Source: Pelagicoccus mobilis
GTDB lineage: Bacteria > Verrucomicrobiota > Verrucomicrobiia > Opitutales > Opitutaceae
Direction: 5' to 3'
Length of the DNA stretch: 64,000 nucleotides
Assembly (NCBI RefSeq): GCF_016595505.1
Contig: NZ_JAENIL010000036.1
Coordinates: forward strand, 17,516 to 81,515
Part shown: positions 17,865-27,683 of the stretch, in pieces
Layout of the letters: every line of letters starts with the position of its first letter
Position numbering within the stretch: position 1 is the first letter of the stretch
Notes under the pieces: model-generated
The model's input: only the letters and a program-made list of their open reading frames with translations
Told to the model about the DNA's origin: nothing
Databases searched by the model: none
Made by a program: the position numbers and the translations under genes

Positions 17865-19949
17865 ATGAAGCCAGAAAACCCTTCTTTTCACGCACACCAC
17901 TCTCCTATGGGGGCGCTCGCCTCCTTCACTTGCGGCGCCCACGGAGCCAAAGGTGGCATGGGCCTCGAGCTTCCAGCCGCCTTCCAAGGTGAAATCTCCA
18001 TAGGCTATCTCGACGCGGAAAACACGCTGAGTCTCCTCCCTCTTTTTGAAGGGAGCGAATCCTCCGAGTCCGAACGCTACGTCGAGGGTGCCGAAGGCAC
18101 CAGCGGCAAACTCAAGGTTCTGCAAGGTGTTCAGCGCGACTACAAGTGGGCGACCGACACCATTGGAGCTGAGGGCGTCTCGCTCGAAATCGCGACCCCC
18201 TTCTTCCCGATTCCTGATCCGGCCGAAGCCATGCCGAGCGAACTGGGATTCGCCAGCTGCCCCGTCGTACACCTCACCCTACGATTCACAAATGACAGCA
18301 CAACCAGTCGCCGCGGCATTTTCGCCCTCGGAATCGATCGACGCTGGAGCTCTCTTGAGGAATCGACCGGCGGTTCCTTGACCGGAGCCACAAGCCAAGG
18401 CCAAATCGGATTCGCGACCGACACCGATGGCGTAAGCTGCTGGATGGACTTCGATCCAATCTCAGCAATGAACCGCCAACACTCCACGCCAGAGTTCCTC
18501 CTCGGCCCCACCGCTGGACTCGAGGTCGAAGTGGGTCCTGGCGAAGAAAAGACCATCGAAATCGTACTCGGGTTCTTCAAGTCCGGCCCCGCCACGTACA
18601 ACCGAGAACTTTCCTATTATTACACGCAACATTTCACCAACCTGTCACAGGTTCTCGAATACGGTCTAGCGAGTCGTGAGGACTATCTCGCAATCGCCGC
18701 AGAACGAGATGCCGAACTGGAAAAGGCGACGCTCAACGACGAGCAGAAATTCCTCATCGCCCACGCTACTCGCAGCTACTACGGCTCAACTCAGTGGCTC
18801 TGGGATGGGGCGAAATCCGTCTGGGTCGTCAACGAGGGAGAGTACTTGATGATGAACACCTTCGACTTAACCGTCGATATGCTCTTCTTTGAGATGCAAT
18901 TCAACCCATGGACCGTTCGAAACATCCTTGAGCAGTTCACGGAACGATACTCCTTCTACGATTCCGTTTTCGATCCCCAAGATCCGGATACACTTTATCC
19001 AGGAGGACTCTCTTTCACCCACGACATGGGAGTCATGAATCACTGGAGCCCCGCAGGTCGCAGCTCTTACGAAGTCGGAGGCCTAGACCGAGCCTGCTTC
19101 TCCCACATGACCTGCGAGCAACTCACAAATTGGGTTCTCTGCGCAGGTGTCTACTACGCCCAGACCCGGGACGAAGGCTTTCTGCGAAAGCACCGTCAAA
19201 CGCTCGTCGAATGCTATGAGTCGCTGCAAAACCGCGACAACCCCGATCCCGCGAAGAGAGACGGCATCATGAGCTTCGAATCTTCACGCACTGAAGGCGG
19301 CGGCGAGATCACGACTTACGATTCACTCGACCACTCCCTCGGCCAATCCCGTCGAAACATCTACCTTGGCGGAAAAATGTGGGCATCCTATGTGGTCCTG
19401 GAAAGCCTCTTCACTGAAAGCGCTCTCGAGGAGCTTGCAGACAATGCAGCGGCATCCGCCAAACTCGCAGCTGATACCTTGACCAAAGGGTTTAATGAGG
19501 AGCTCGGCTTCATACCTGCCGTCTTAGAGGAAAACAACCAAAGCGCCATCATCCCAGCGATCGAGGCCCTCGTCTATCCACACGTCATGGGCCTCACTCA
19601 CGCGACCGATCCGGAAGGCCCGTTCAGCGAATATATCGCAACTCTCAAAAAACACTTTCACCACATCATGGATACAGGCATGTGCCTTTACGAAGATGGA
19701 GGCTGGAAACTATCTTCATCCGCAGACAACTCCTGGATGTCCAAGATCAATCTCTGCCAATTCGTGGCTCGGGCGGTTCTCGGCTTCGACTTCGGCGAAG
19801 CCCAATTCAAAGCCGACCAAGCCCACGCCCGCTGGGAACGAGAAGGCTCCAAGCTCTCCGCCTGTTCCGACCAATTCCGCTCCGGAGTCGCCCATGGCTC
19901 GCTCTACTATCCGAGGATTGTGACGAATATTCTTTGGCTCTCGGAGTAA
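17865..19949 (+). CDS. xynB: Glycoside hydrolase family 52 beta-xylosidase
   Basis: The 694-residue sequence follows GH52 end to end: FHAHHSPMGALASFT at the start, AHATRSYYGSTQ, WVVNEGEYLMMNTFDLTVD, YPGGLSFTHDMGV, EITTYDSLDHSLGQ and SADNSWMSKINLCQF, ending ITNILWLSE-like (VTNILWLSE). In the Geobacillus enzyme the first glutamate of NEGEY is the retaining nucleophile (residue 324 here) and an aspartate in the TTYDSLD region is the general acid; both are present. There is no signal peptide, so it should act in the cytoplasm on imported xylo-oligosaccharides. GH52 is a small family best known from Bacillota. It stands about 2 kb before the xylonate-degrading genes, which suggests one xylan or xylose module. 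Confidence 0.95.
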   Translation: MKPENPSFHAHHSPMGALASFTCGAHGAKGGMGLELPAAFQGEISIGYLDAENTLSLLPLFEGSESSESERYVEGAEGTSGKLKVLQGVQRDYKWATDTIGAEGVSLEIATPFFPIPDPAEAMPSELGFASCPVVHLTLRFTNDSTTSRRGIFALGIDRRWSSLEESTGGSLTGATSQGQIGFATDTDGVSCWMDFDPISAMNRQHSTPEFLLGPTAGLEVEVGPGEEKTIEIVLGFFKSGPATYNRELSYYYTQHFTNLSQVLEYGLASREDYLAIAAERDAELEKATLNDEQKFLIAHATRSYYGSTQWLWDGAKSVWVVNEGEYLMMNTFDLTVDMLFFEMQFNPWTVRNILEQFTERYSFYDSVFDPQDPDTLYPGGLSFTHDMGVMNHWSPAGRSSYEVGGLDRACFSHMTCEQLTNWVLCAGVYYAQTRDEGFLRKHRQTLVECYESLQNRDNPDPAKRDGIMSFESSRTEGGGEITTYDSLDHSLGQSRRNIYLGGKMWASYVVLESLFTESALEELADNAAASAKLAADTLTKGFNEELGFIPAVLEENNQSAIIPAIEALVYPHVMGLTHATDPEGPFSEYIATLKKHFHHIMDTGMCLYEDGGWKLSSSADNSWMSKINLCQFVARAVLGFDFGEAQFKADQAHARWEREGSKLSACSDQFRSGVAHGSLYYPRIVTNILWLSE

Positions 19950-19978
19950 TCGGTGTAAAGCCACCGTAATCCGATTTT

Positions 19979-20728
19979 ATGCCACTTCGCGAGATCCAGC
20001 TAAACCTCGAGGGGAACGAAGGGCACGAGCCCGAGCACTTTTGCCTCGAGCACGTCGAACATATCTTCATGGACAACCTTCCCAAGAAGATAGATATCGA
20101 TGGGCACGAAAAGCTAATCATTAACTGCTTCGCAAAGCGGTCGGAGGACCTCGACCGCTTTGTCTCGCTAAAACCGACGATCGGAAGCTTCGCCAGTTTC
20201 GAAATGTCGGGTTTCGACACCGAAACGTTCCGTAAACACTCAATTCCAGAAAAGGAAAAAGTCGCCGCGCTTTGGATACGTAATGCCTTAGCTGAACTAT
20301 CGGAACGTTTCGAGATACCCATCGAAGCGATCAACACCGCCCATGCCCGCACAGTTGAATCTGGTTTTAGAAAAGAGTGGATCCGCAAACAGAGCTCGAA
20401 ATCACGAGGCGACCGGAAACTGCGACTGGAGACACATTGCGTCTACGACCACAGCGGCATCTCCGTCACTCTCCATATCAAAAGCAGGCAAAAGACGATC
20501 GCTAAAACAAGTCCAGATTCCGGTCGCAAGATGCGTGGAATCAAATTCGACTATGACTCGGTTGTTTGGGAGGAAGATTGCGTCTGCATAAAAAACGCCT
20601 TCGGAGACCCGTATCTTCGATTCCGTATTCTAGAGGACAATACGGTAGAGCTGCTAGGCTCCACCAAAGCCGTCCGCCTCATGCAAAGAGGCGAGTCGCT
20701 GATCATCAGCACCAACAAAAACGCCTAG
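19979..20728 (+). CDS. Unknown protein next to the GH52 gene
   Basis: I do not recognise this 249-residue protein. It starts 29 bases after the GH52 stop, on the same strand, so it may be co-transcribed. It has no signal peptide or membrane helix. A basic central part (GFRKEWIRKQSSKSRGDRKLRLETHCV, residues about 128-153) separates a helical N-terminal half from a beta-rich C-terminal half (SVTLHIKSRQ, VVWEEDCVCI, YLRFRIL). The stop codon overlaps the stop of the convergent aldo/keto reductase gene. Nothing ties it to sugar metabolism except position. Confidence 0.7.
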   Translation: MPLREIQLNLEGNEGHEPEHFCLEHVEHIFMDNLPKKIDIDGHEKLIINCFAKRSEDLDRFVSLKPTIGSFASFEMSGFDTETFRKHSIPEKEKVAALWIRNALAELSERFEIPIEAINTAHARTVESGFRKEWIRKQSSKSRGDRKLRLETHCVYDHSGISVTLHIKSRQKTIAKTSPDSGRKMRGIKFDYDSVVWEEDCVCIKNAFGDPYLRFRILEDNTVELLGSTKAVRLMQRGESLIISTNKNA

Positions 20729-21906
20729 CTCTCGCTCTGACGTTTCACCTCGGCCGCGTTAAACATGGCGTGGGCTTCGTCTAAAATCTCGGGGATACGA
20801 TCAGCGAACGGGCTCCCCGCGAGCGATTCTTTCAACGCAACCGGGTCCACATCGCTCACCTTTTGACCAGGAAACCAGTGGGCCGCGTTACCAAGCAAAT
20901 TGTAACGCATCTTCCCCCACTCCACGATATCCAAACTCTTGCCGTAGGTGTAGAGGCGCAAGATCTCCTTTACGTTAATATCGCCAGGCACATCCCACCA
21001 CTCAGGAAGCCCCTTCCACCAGCCATCGCACCACTCCTTTCCTAGGATCGAGGCCATTTCGGAACGAATCCGATTCAGAGCCGGAGTCATTGTTTCCTCT
21101 GCTGAATCGTAGTAATCGAGCATTTTCACATGTGTATCGAAATCCTGTGGACAGCTCACCCCCATACTCAAGGTATGCACTTCTGGCCGCGAAAGACAGA
21201 ACAAGGCATTCCACTGCATCGGATCCAGATCGCCGCACAGCTCCTTAAGTTTCGCCGGAGGATCGTAGAGCCTTCCGCCCTTGTCGTTCGGACTGATGAT
21301 AAACACTCCCATGTCCTTTTTGTGAGCGAGCTGGATCGCCTCCCAATTCAGCTCATTGACGAAGTACCAATGCAAGTTCACGTAGTCGAACTCACCCGTC
21401 GCCACCGCATCGCAAATTTCCTGCGTTCCTCCATGGGTCGAAAACCCAACAAAGCGAATACGACCTTGAGCCTGCAGCTTACGCACGACTTCCAAGCAGC
21501 CCCCATCGCGCACAGTCCAATCCAAAGTCTCCGCATTGTTGATACCGTGAAACGAAAACAAATCCACATGATCCAACTGCAGGTACTCCATCGACTTCTC
21601 GAAAGTCTCTAGAAACTTCTTCGGATCCGGGTCGGGAGCGACTTTCGTCTGCATGATGAAGTCGTCGCGATTTATCTTTGGCAGGACTTGCCCAAGCTGC
21701 ATCTCCGACGTACCGTAGCCACGTGCCGTTTCAATATGATTGGAACCGACTTCGAGAGCGAATTTCACTGCCGCCTCCAGGTTCTCCTGACCACTTTGCT
21801 TGATGCTCTCCAGAGGCTCGTCCGACCAACTCTGCTGGAATCTCATCCCACCGCAAGTGATCACCGGCATCTGTAGCTCCGTCCTTCCGTATCTCCGATA
21901 TCTCAT
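20725..21906 (-). CDS. Aldo/keto reductase family protein
   Basis: The 393-residue protein has an aldo/keto reductase TIM barrel (MRYRRYGRTELQMPVITCGGMRF; NHIETARGYGTSEMQLG; IMQTKV; HVDLFSFHGIN). The tetrad Tyr, Lys and His can be seen; the usual Asp appears as Glu in HIETARGYG. The C-terminal 100 residues are an extra helical region found in a long subgroup of unknown substrate. It is divergent from the xylonate-degrading operon with about 219 bases between starts. A role in pentose oxidation or reduction is possible but unproven. Confidence 0.85.
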   Translation of the reverse strand: MRYRRYGRTELQMPVITCGGMRFQQSWSDEPLESIKQSGQENLEAAVKFALEVGSNHIETARGYGTSEMQLGQVLPKINRDDFIMQTKVAPDPDPKKFLETFEKSMEYLQLDHVDLFSFHGINNAETLDWTVRDGGCLEVVRKLQAQGRIRFVGFSTHGGTQEICDAVATGEFDYVNLHWYFVNELNWEAIQLAHKKDMGVFIISPNDKGGRLYDPPAKLKELCGDLDPMQWNALFCLSRPEVHTLSMGVSCPQDFDTHVKMLDYYDSAEETMTPALNRIRSEMASILGKEWCDGWWKGLPEWWDVPGDINVKEILRLYTYGKSLDIVEWGKMRYNLLGNAAHWFPGQKVSDVDPVALKESLAGSPFADRIPEILDEAHAMFNAAEVKRQSES

Positions 21907-22125
21907 CTCAAAACAGCTCTGCTATCGAATAAACACGGCAACGCCACCCAAAAAACTGCAAGAGCACGTGACGATTAACGCTTTTTCCCGCTATGCAGAG
22001 CGAAGCTGTCTTCATAACTCAACGTTTAATGAAATCTGCCCCGTCTAACTATATTTTTCGCTTACGAATGCCCGAGGAAGAGCCCTTAATCGAATTTGAA
22101 ATCCCCACCCCCGTTTTCCCCTCAC

Positions 22126-22938
22126 ATGATCTTGTCACGCCATAATATCTCCAACGCCGACCGCTGGGCAATCGACGGCATGCTTCTGCCACCTGAAACT
22201 TCGCTTAGCTCGCTCTTGCAGATGAGTCGAAGGGAAATGATGTCCAACCTCGCTTCAATCGCATCCGCGGAGGCAGTCAATGGAGAGCCGCTCGCTCCGA
22301 TCGACGCCGATCAGGAAGTTTGGGCTTCCGGTGTCACGTACATGAGCAGCCGTCTCGCTCGTGAGGCCGAATCCGAAACAGCTGACGTTTACGAGAAGGT
22401 ATACGATGCCGACCGCCCTGAATTGTTCTTCAAATCCAATGGCTGGCGCGTAGTAGGTCCCAACGGAAACATACGCGTTCGCAGCGACAGCGCTTGGGAC
22501 GTCCCCGAGCCCGAGCTCACCCTCGTCATCAACGCTCATGAAGAAATCGTCGGCTTCACCGTTGGAAATGACGTTTCATCTCGCAGCATCGAGGGCGAAA
22601 ACCCGCTCTACCTTCCTCAAGCCAAAGTCTACAATCAATCTTGCGCCTTGGGTCCCGCGATCAAGCTGGTAGACAGCGAATCGCTTCGCGACCTTCCCAT
22701 TCATTTGCAAATCCACCGTTCAGGCAGCGTAGTATTCGAGGGCGAAACTCGGACCTCGCAAATGAAACGGAATCTCGAGGAACTCGTTTCCTACCTCTTC
22801 CGTGAAATGGATTTCCCAAACGGAGCCCTCTTGATGACTGGGACTGGGATAATCCCCACCGAGGAATTCACTCTGCAATCAGGAGACCTCGTCCGTATCC
22901 AAATCGATGATATGATTCTCGAAAACCCAGTACTCTAG
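22126..22938 (+). CDS. Fumarylacetoacetase-fold 2-keto-3-deoxy-pentonate dehydratase
   Basis: The protein has the FAH fold with the metal site pattern WASGVTYMSSRLARE, RPELFFKSNGWRVVGP and PEPELTLVI, and GFTVGNDVSSRSIEGENPLYLPQAKVY. It resembles archaeal 2-keto-3-deoxy-arabinonate dehydratase (KdaD), which makes 2-oxoglutarate semialdehyde. The next two genes encode the enzyme after it and the one before it, so the same reaction on 2-keto-3-deoxy-xylonate is very likely. I use ATG at 22126 (MILSRHNIS); the TTG at 22096 adds ten residues that look like untranslated leader. It probably starts an operon that runs to 26591. Confidence 0.88.
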   Translation: MILSRHNISNADRWAIDGMLLPPETSLSSLLQMSRREMMSNLASIASAEAVNGEPLAPIDADQEVWASGVTYMSSRLAREAESETADVYEKVYDADRPELFFKSNGWRVVGPNGNIRVRSDSAWDVPEPELTLVINAHEEIVGFTVGNDVSSRSIEGENPLYLPQAKVYNQSCALGPAIKLVDSESLRDLPIHLQIHRSGSVVFEGETRTSQMKRNLEELVSYLFREMDFPNGALLMTGTGIIPTEEFTLQSGDLVRIQIDDMILENPVL

Positions 22939-22970
22939 CTCGAAACCCAAAGAACAACATTTTCAACACC

Positions 22971-24551
22971 ATGCAAAAAATCCTATCCAACGGAAACTGG
23001 ATCAAATCCAACAACCCAACTGGTTCATTCCACGCCTATAATCCCGCAACAAGGGAAAAACTGGACGAACGTGAATTTCCAAATTCAAGCTGGGAAGAAA
23101 TCGAGAGCCTCATCGAAAACGGCCACGCTGCAGCTCAAGATCTACTTGATGTTTCCCCGAATGCGCTAGCGGACTTCCTAGAAACCTACGCCGCAAAAAT
23201 CGAAGCCGCTACTGACACGCTTGCTGAGATCGCAAATCAGGAAACCGGGCTCCCAGTTACACCTCGCCTCGCGGGCGTTGAGATTCCGCGCACCGTAAAC
23301 CAGATCCGACAAGCAGCCGCCTCCGCTAGGTCCGGTGATTGGTCGCAACCAACGATCGATACAGCTACCAACATTCGCTCCATGCACGGAGCTCTGGGTG
23401 GTCCAGTGGTTGTATTTGGCCCGAACAATTTCCCGTTCGCCTACAATGGAATCGCAGGAGGTGACTTCGCCTCCGCTATCGCAGCCGGCAACCCAGTAAT
23501 CGCAAAAGCGCATCCAGCCCACCCCTACACAACTCAGTTGCTCGCCGAACTCGCGCAGGAGGCAGTGGCACAACACGATCTTCCTTCAGCCACAGTTCAG
23601 TTATTCTACAACACGGAAAATGAGAACGGTCTGAAGCTCGTCGCACACCAGAAGGTCGCTGCCGTAGGATTCACCGGGAGTCGTCCCGGCGGCCTTGCGC
23701 TGAAATCAGCGGCTGACCAAGCTGGTACACCGATATTCCTGGAAATGTCGTCAGTAAACCCGGTTTTCGTATTACCAGGCTCACTACAAGAGCGCGGAGC
23801 AGAAATCGCAACCGAGCTTCACGGCTCATGCACGCTGGGAGCGGGACAATTCTGCACTAAGCCGGGACTCATCGTTGTTGAGAAAGGAGCCGAGTCAGAT
23901 GCCTTCATCGAGGCGATGACCGAGAGCTTCACCAGCACACCAGCAGGAGTGCTCTTAACCAGTGGAGGCGAGACGGCGGTCTCTTCTGCAGTGGAACAAC
24001 TCTCGGCCGCCGGGGCTAAGGTTCTGGCAGGCGGAAAACTCTCCGACACTGCCCACTACGGATACGAACCCACTCTGTTGAGCGTAGGAGCCGACACCTT
24101 CCTGGAAAATTCTGAACAGCTACAAAGCGAAGCGTTCGGGGCAGTATGCCTAATCGTCATCGCTCGAAGCGAAGATCAGATCCTGCAAATCGCATCGCAG
24201 CTGGAGGGAAATCTCACTGGCTCGATCTTTTCCGCAAACGATGGCTCGGAGGATTCCTTCTATACAAAGCTGGCCAAGACACTTCGTACGAAGGTAGGCC
24301 GACTCCTCAACGACAAGGTTCCAACAGGTGTGGCAGTGTGCGCCTCCATGAATCACGGTGGACCGTATCCAGCGACTGGACATCCTGTATTCACGGCAGT
24401 TGGCTTTCCCGCAAGTATCATCCGTTTCAGCGCGTTGCACAGTTATGACAACGTTCGCCATGATCGCTTGCCTCTAGCCATCCGAGATAAGAATCCGAGC
24501 GGCAGCCTGACCCGCTTGATCGATGGTGAGAGAACGACAAAGGACGTTTAG
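22971..24551 (+). CDS. 2-oxoglutarate semialdehyde dehydrogenase (NADP-dependent aldehyde dehydrogenase)
   Basis: The 526 residues match the long aldehyde dehydrogenase subgroup that oxidises 2-oxoglutarate semialdehyde. Seen are the cofactor strand VVVFGPNNFPFAYNGIAGGD, the GFTGSRPGG loop, the ELHGSCTLGAGQFCTKPG segment with the catalytic cysteine at about residue 300, and the general-base glutamate in FLEMSSVNPVFVLPG. The gene starts 32 bases after the dehydratase gene. Its product would be 2-oxoglutarate, which enters the TCA cycle. Confidence 0.92.
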   Translation: MQKILSNGNWIKSNNPTGSFHAYNPATREKLDEREFPNSSWEEIESLIENGHAAAQDLLDVSPNALADFLETYAAKIEAATDTLAEIANQETGLPVTPRLAGVEIPRTVNQIRQAAASARSGDWSQPTIDTATNIRSMHGALGGPVVVFGPNNFPFAYNGIAGGDFASAIAAGNPVIAKAHPAHPYTTQLLAELAQEAVAQHDLPSATVQLFYNTENENGLKLVAHQKVAAVGFTGSRPGGLALKSAADQAGTPIFLEMSSVNPVFVLPGSLQERGAEIATELHGSCTLGAGQFCTKPGLIVVEKGAESDAFIEAMTESFTSTPAGVLLTSGGETAVSSAVEQLSAAGAKVLAGGKLSDTAHYGYEPTLLSVGADTFLENSEQLQSEAFGAVCLIVIARSEDQILQIASQLEGNLTGSIFSANDGSEDSFYTKLAKTLRTKVGRLLNDKVPTGVAVCASMNHGGPYPATGHPVFTAVGFPASIIRFSALHSYDNVRHDRLPLAIRDKNPSGSLTRLIDGERTTKDV

Positions 24552-24578
24552 ACGCCCCTCCCTTCCACATTAAGCGCA

Positions 24579-26591
24579 TTGGCTTCGAAACACACAGTCG
24601 AACAAGTACTGCCCGGAGCTGACCCGCTTCTAAAAACTCGTACAAAAGGAGTTGGGCCAGTCGGACAACTTCCCGTATCCAAGGAGCAACTTCGCGAAGC
24701 GCCTAGCGGTGACCTATTCGGTCTGACTCAAAATGCGGGAATGGGTTGGCGAGCGTCCGAAATTGGACGCGATCCCTACCTCATAATCAGTACCGCAGGC
24801 GGTCTTCGTCATCCGGACGGATCCCCAATCGCTCTCGGCTACCACACGGGACACTGGGAAATCGACCGCTTGGTTAAGATTGCTGCCGAAACATTCAGTG
24901 CCGAGGGAGCTCTCCCGTTCGCAGCAGCTTGCAGTGACCCTTGTGACGGGAGATCTCAGGGAACGACAGGCATGTTCGACAGCCTGCCCTACCGTAACGA
25001 CGCAGCAACTACTATGCGTCGACTCATCCGCTCCCTCCCGCGACGGAAAGGCGTACTCGGCATCGCCACCTGTGATAAAGGCTTGCCAGCAACCTTACTC
25101 GCGCTTGCCGGAAGCGGGGATCTCCCTGGTGTGATTGTCCCCGGAGGAGTCACCCTCCCTGCAGAGGGAGGCGAAGATGCGGGAAAAGTTCAGACCATCG
25201 GAGCGCGATTCGCCCAGGGGGCGATCAGCTACGACTACGCCGTAGACATGGGCTGCAAGGCCTGCGGTTCTCCTGGGGGTGGTTGCCAATTTCTTGGCAC
25301 GGCAGCGACCTCTCAGGTCGTTTCAGAAGCCATGGGACTCAGTCTTCCGCACAGCGCGCTATGCCCCTCAGGCGAGCCAGTCTGGAAGGATCTAGCCAAA
25401 CGTTCCGCAATCGCGCTTTTAAGGCTATCCGAAGCTGGAATCACCGTATCCGATATCCTGACTCAAAAGGCTATCGACAACGCAATGATCGTACACGCAG
25501 CCTTTGGAGGTTCGACAAACTTGCTGCTTCACATCTCGGCGATCGCTCACACTGCAGGTTTACGAACACCAGTAGTTGAAGACTGGACACGCGTTAACCG
25601 AAGCACCCCAAGGCTTGTCGATGCCTTACCAAATGGCCCACGCAACCACCCTACAGTACAAGTCTTCATGGCAGGCGGCGTGCCTGAGGTTATGCTACAT
25701 CTCCGCGAGATGGGACTCCTACATCTCGACGCCTTGACTTCTACGGGCCAATCTCTCGGTGAGAACCTCGCTTGGTGGGAAAAGAGCGACGCAAGATCCC
25801 AAGCGCTCGAGCGACTCCGAGAACTTGATAAGGTCGATCCAGAAGAAGTCATCTTCGGCCCAGCTTACGCTCGCGAGAAAGGCTATACCTCCGCGCTCGT
25901 CTTTCCCACTGGAAACATAGCCCCTGATGGATCCGTCATAAAAGCCACCTCGATCGATCCGACAATGGTCGATCAGGAGAATTGCTTCCACCACGAGGGG
26001 AAGGCTCGCGTCTTCGCCAGTGAATCTGCAGCCATCAAAGCGATTAAGAGCAAAGGAAAGGACGCAATTAACAAAGGTGACGTCATTGTACTCATCGGCT
26101 GCGGTCCTACCGGAACAGGAATGGAGGAGACCTACCAACTCACTTCAGCCCTAAAACACTTATCCTGGGGCAAGCATGTTCCCGTTCTGACGGATGCTCG
26201 TTTCTCTGGCGTTTCCACAGGGGCTTGTATCGGACATATCGGCCCTGAAGCGCTTGCTGGCGGTCCAATTGGAAAGTTGAGAGATGGAGACCGAATCGAA
26301 ATTCACATCGATCGAAACGAACTTACCGGGAGTATCAACTTCCTCGGGACAGATGAAGGCGACCCACTTTCCGCGAGCGACGCTGCTGATGTCCTCCAAA
26401 AACGCGAAACACATAGCTCCGTTTCCCCGCACCCTCAGCTCCCCGACGACACCCGGCTCTGGGCCGCCTTACAGGATGTCAGCGGCGGCACATGGAACGG
26501 ATGCGTCTACGACGTCGACAAGATCATCGAAACGCTGGAAGCTGGAAAAAAGGCGATAGCCGAATCGAGAGAGCCTCAGGAGGACTCCTGA
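24579..26591 (+). CDS. Xylonate dehydratase, IlvD/Edd family, YjhG/YagF group
   Basis: The 670 residues fit the YjhG/YagF type of sugar-acid dehydratase, which needs an iron-sulfur cluster and a divalent metal. Conserved segments are AACSDPCDGRSQGTTGMFDSLPYRNDAA, IATCDKGLPATL, MGCKACGSPGGGCQFLGTAATSQVV and VHAAFGGSTNLLLHI. In this group the usual substrate is D-xylonate. The gene starts with TTG at 24579, 28 bases after the dehydrogenase stop, with no better ATG near. It catalyses the step before the two preceding genes and completes the lower Weimberg route. Its 3' end overlaps that of the convergent zinc-ribbon gene by 16 bases. Confidence 0.92.
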   Translation: MASKHTVEQVLPGADPLLKTRTKGVGPVGQLPVSKEQLREAPSGDLFGLTQNAGMGWRASEIGRDPYLIISTAGGLRHPDGSPIALGYHTGHWEIDRLVKIAAETFSAEGALPFAAACSDPCDGRSQGTTGMFDSLPYRNDAATTMRRLIRSLPRRKGVLGIATCDKGLPATLLALAGSGDLPGVIVPGGVTLPAEGGEDAGKVQTIGARFAQGAISYDYAVDMGCKACGSPGGGCQFLGTAATSQVVSEAMGLSLPHSALCPSGEPVWKDLAKRSAIALLRLSEAGITVSDILTQKAIDNAMIVHAAFGGSTNLLLHISAIAHTAGLRTPVVEDWTRVNRSTPRLVDALPNGPRNHPTVQVFMAGGVPEVMLHLREMGLLHLDALTSTGQSLGENLAWWEKSDARSQALERLRELDKVDPEEVIFGPAYAREKGYTSALVFPTGNIAPDGSVIKATSIDPTMVDQENCFHHEGKARVFASESAAIKAIKSKGKDAINKGDVIVLIGCGPTGTGMEETYQLTSALKHLSWGKHVPVLTDARFSGVSTGACIGHIGPEALAGGPIGKLRDGDRIEIHIDRNELTGSINFLGTDEGDPLSASDAADVLQKRETHSSVSPHPQLPDDTRLWAALQDVSGGTWNGCVYDVDKIIETLEAGKKAIAESREPQEDS

Positions 26592-27511
26592 AAATAGTTT
26601 CGGATCTCGATCACGTCATCTTGCTTGATCGCTACCAAAAACGCTTTTCCACCCACCAGCCACAAGGTGAGGTACTTGCTGTGCTTCGAATAACGAACAT
26701 CCCTGACTGACTCGTATCCATAACGAAGCTCTACTTGCCTGCCTCGTGGCAAAATCTGGATACCTTGTGGCGCGAACGTTATTCTCTTCGGAAAACGACG
26801 ATAGCTCATAGCTGTCCCAATCAATACCGACACGAGCATCCCTATCGGATACCACAAGCGAGTTCCCCAAGAGTGATCACCCATGCTTCCCGTAGCATCC
26901 TCCTGGAACCAATCCAAAATGTTTGGCAGCAAGTCCAGATAAGCGAATCCGAACAGAAGCGCCTGTACCGCCAAGCCCAAAGACACTCCAAAACTCAACA
27001 GAGGAGCTAAACCATTCTTTAGCTCGATTGTGGGAGCGGTAGTCTTCTGGTTCACCGAAGCTCCAGTTTCCTTCGCCGGATCCTCTTCATACGCCCCCAC
27101 GTTCTCTTCAGGATCAGGCTTAACGTATTCACAATTCCAGCACTCGCTCAACGAGTCAGGAACGCTTTTCGAGCAGGCGGGACATACCCACTCGATCTCC
27201 TTCTCCTCCTGAGCGCGAGGAAGAGCAAAAGGACGAAAAGCCTCCGGCAATGCCTCCTGATATTCCTCAAATTCAATCTCTCCGTCCTGCCAGCGATCGT
27301 ATTCAAAACTCGCTTCGTAGAAGCTCTCGTAGTCCTCTGGCCTAAGGGCCCGACCACGGCCGCATTCGGTGCAACCAAGCGAACATAGCTTGTTTCGCTC
27401 CTTATCAATCTCGAAGTGCACGCTGTGCGCTGTCGCTCGCGAACAGTGGCTACACTTCGCGATCAGACAAACCACTCCGAGATTTCGGTAGACATGTAAA
27501 TTCTGGTGCAT
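26576..27511 (-). CDS. Zinc-ribbon membrane protein of unknown function
   Basis: The 311-residue protein has several metal-binding cysteine pairs: CSHC near residue 20, CTECGRG near 47, and a second ribbon CPACSKSVPDSLSECWNC near 108-125. A Glu/Pro-rich spacer follows. Two membrane helices (LLSFGVSLGLAVQALLFGFAYL and LWYPIGMLVSVLIGTAM) and a C-terminal PH-like beta part (LRYGYESVRDVRYSKHSKYLTLWLVGGKAFLVAI) complete it. This looks like a membrane protein with cytoplasmic ribbons. I cannot assign a function. Confidence 0.78.
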   Translation of the reverse strand: MHQNLHVYRNLGVVCLIAKCSHCSRATAHSVHFEIDKERNKLCSLGCTECGRGRALRPEDYESFYEASFEYDRWQDGEIEFEEYQEALPEAFRPFALPRAQEEKEIEWVCPACSKSVPDSLSECWNCEYVKPDPEENVGAYEEDPAKETGASVNQKTTAPTIELKNGLAPLLSFGVSLGLAVQALLFGFAYLDLLPNILDWFQEDATGSMGDHSWGTRLWYPIGMLVSVLIGTAMSYRRFPKRITFAPQGIQILPRGRQVELRYGYESVRDVRYSKHSKYLTLWLVGGKAFLVAIKQDDVIEIRNYFQESS

Positions 27512-27683
27512 CTGAAAAAAGCGTGGCAGGTTAGAGAGCTTTCAAAACAAGCGCTGCCTATTCGCTGAAAACAAGCTTTTCTGGCAAGGTGAATTTTCCT
27601 AGCAATCATCTTGAACTAACCCGCGTTTTCCCTTCAGCCGACTCTTGAGAAGGCTCTCTCTTACCCAATTAAAACCGTCTATT

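Noticed and set aside
22096..22125. TTG-initiated extension of the keto-deoxy-pentonate dehydratase
   Set aside because: The extra ten residues (MKSPPPFSPH) are not family-like; ATG at 22126 fits better, though its ribosome site is weak.
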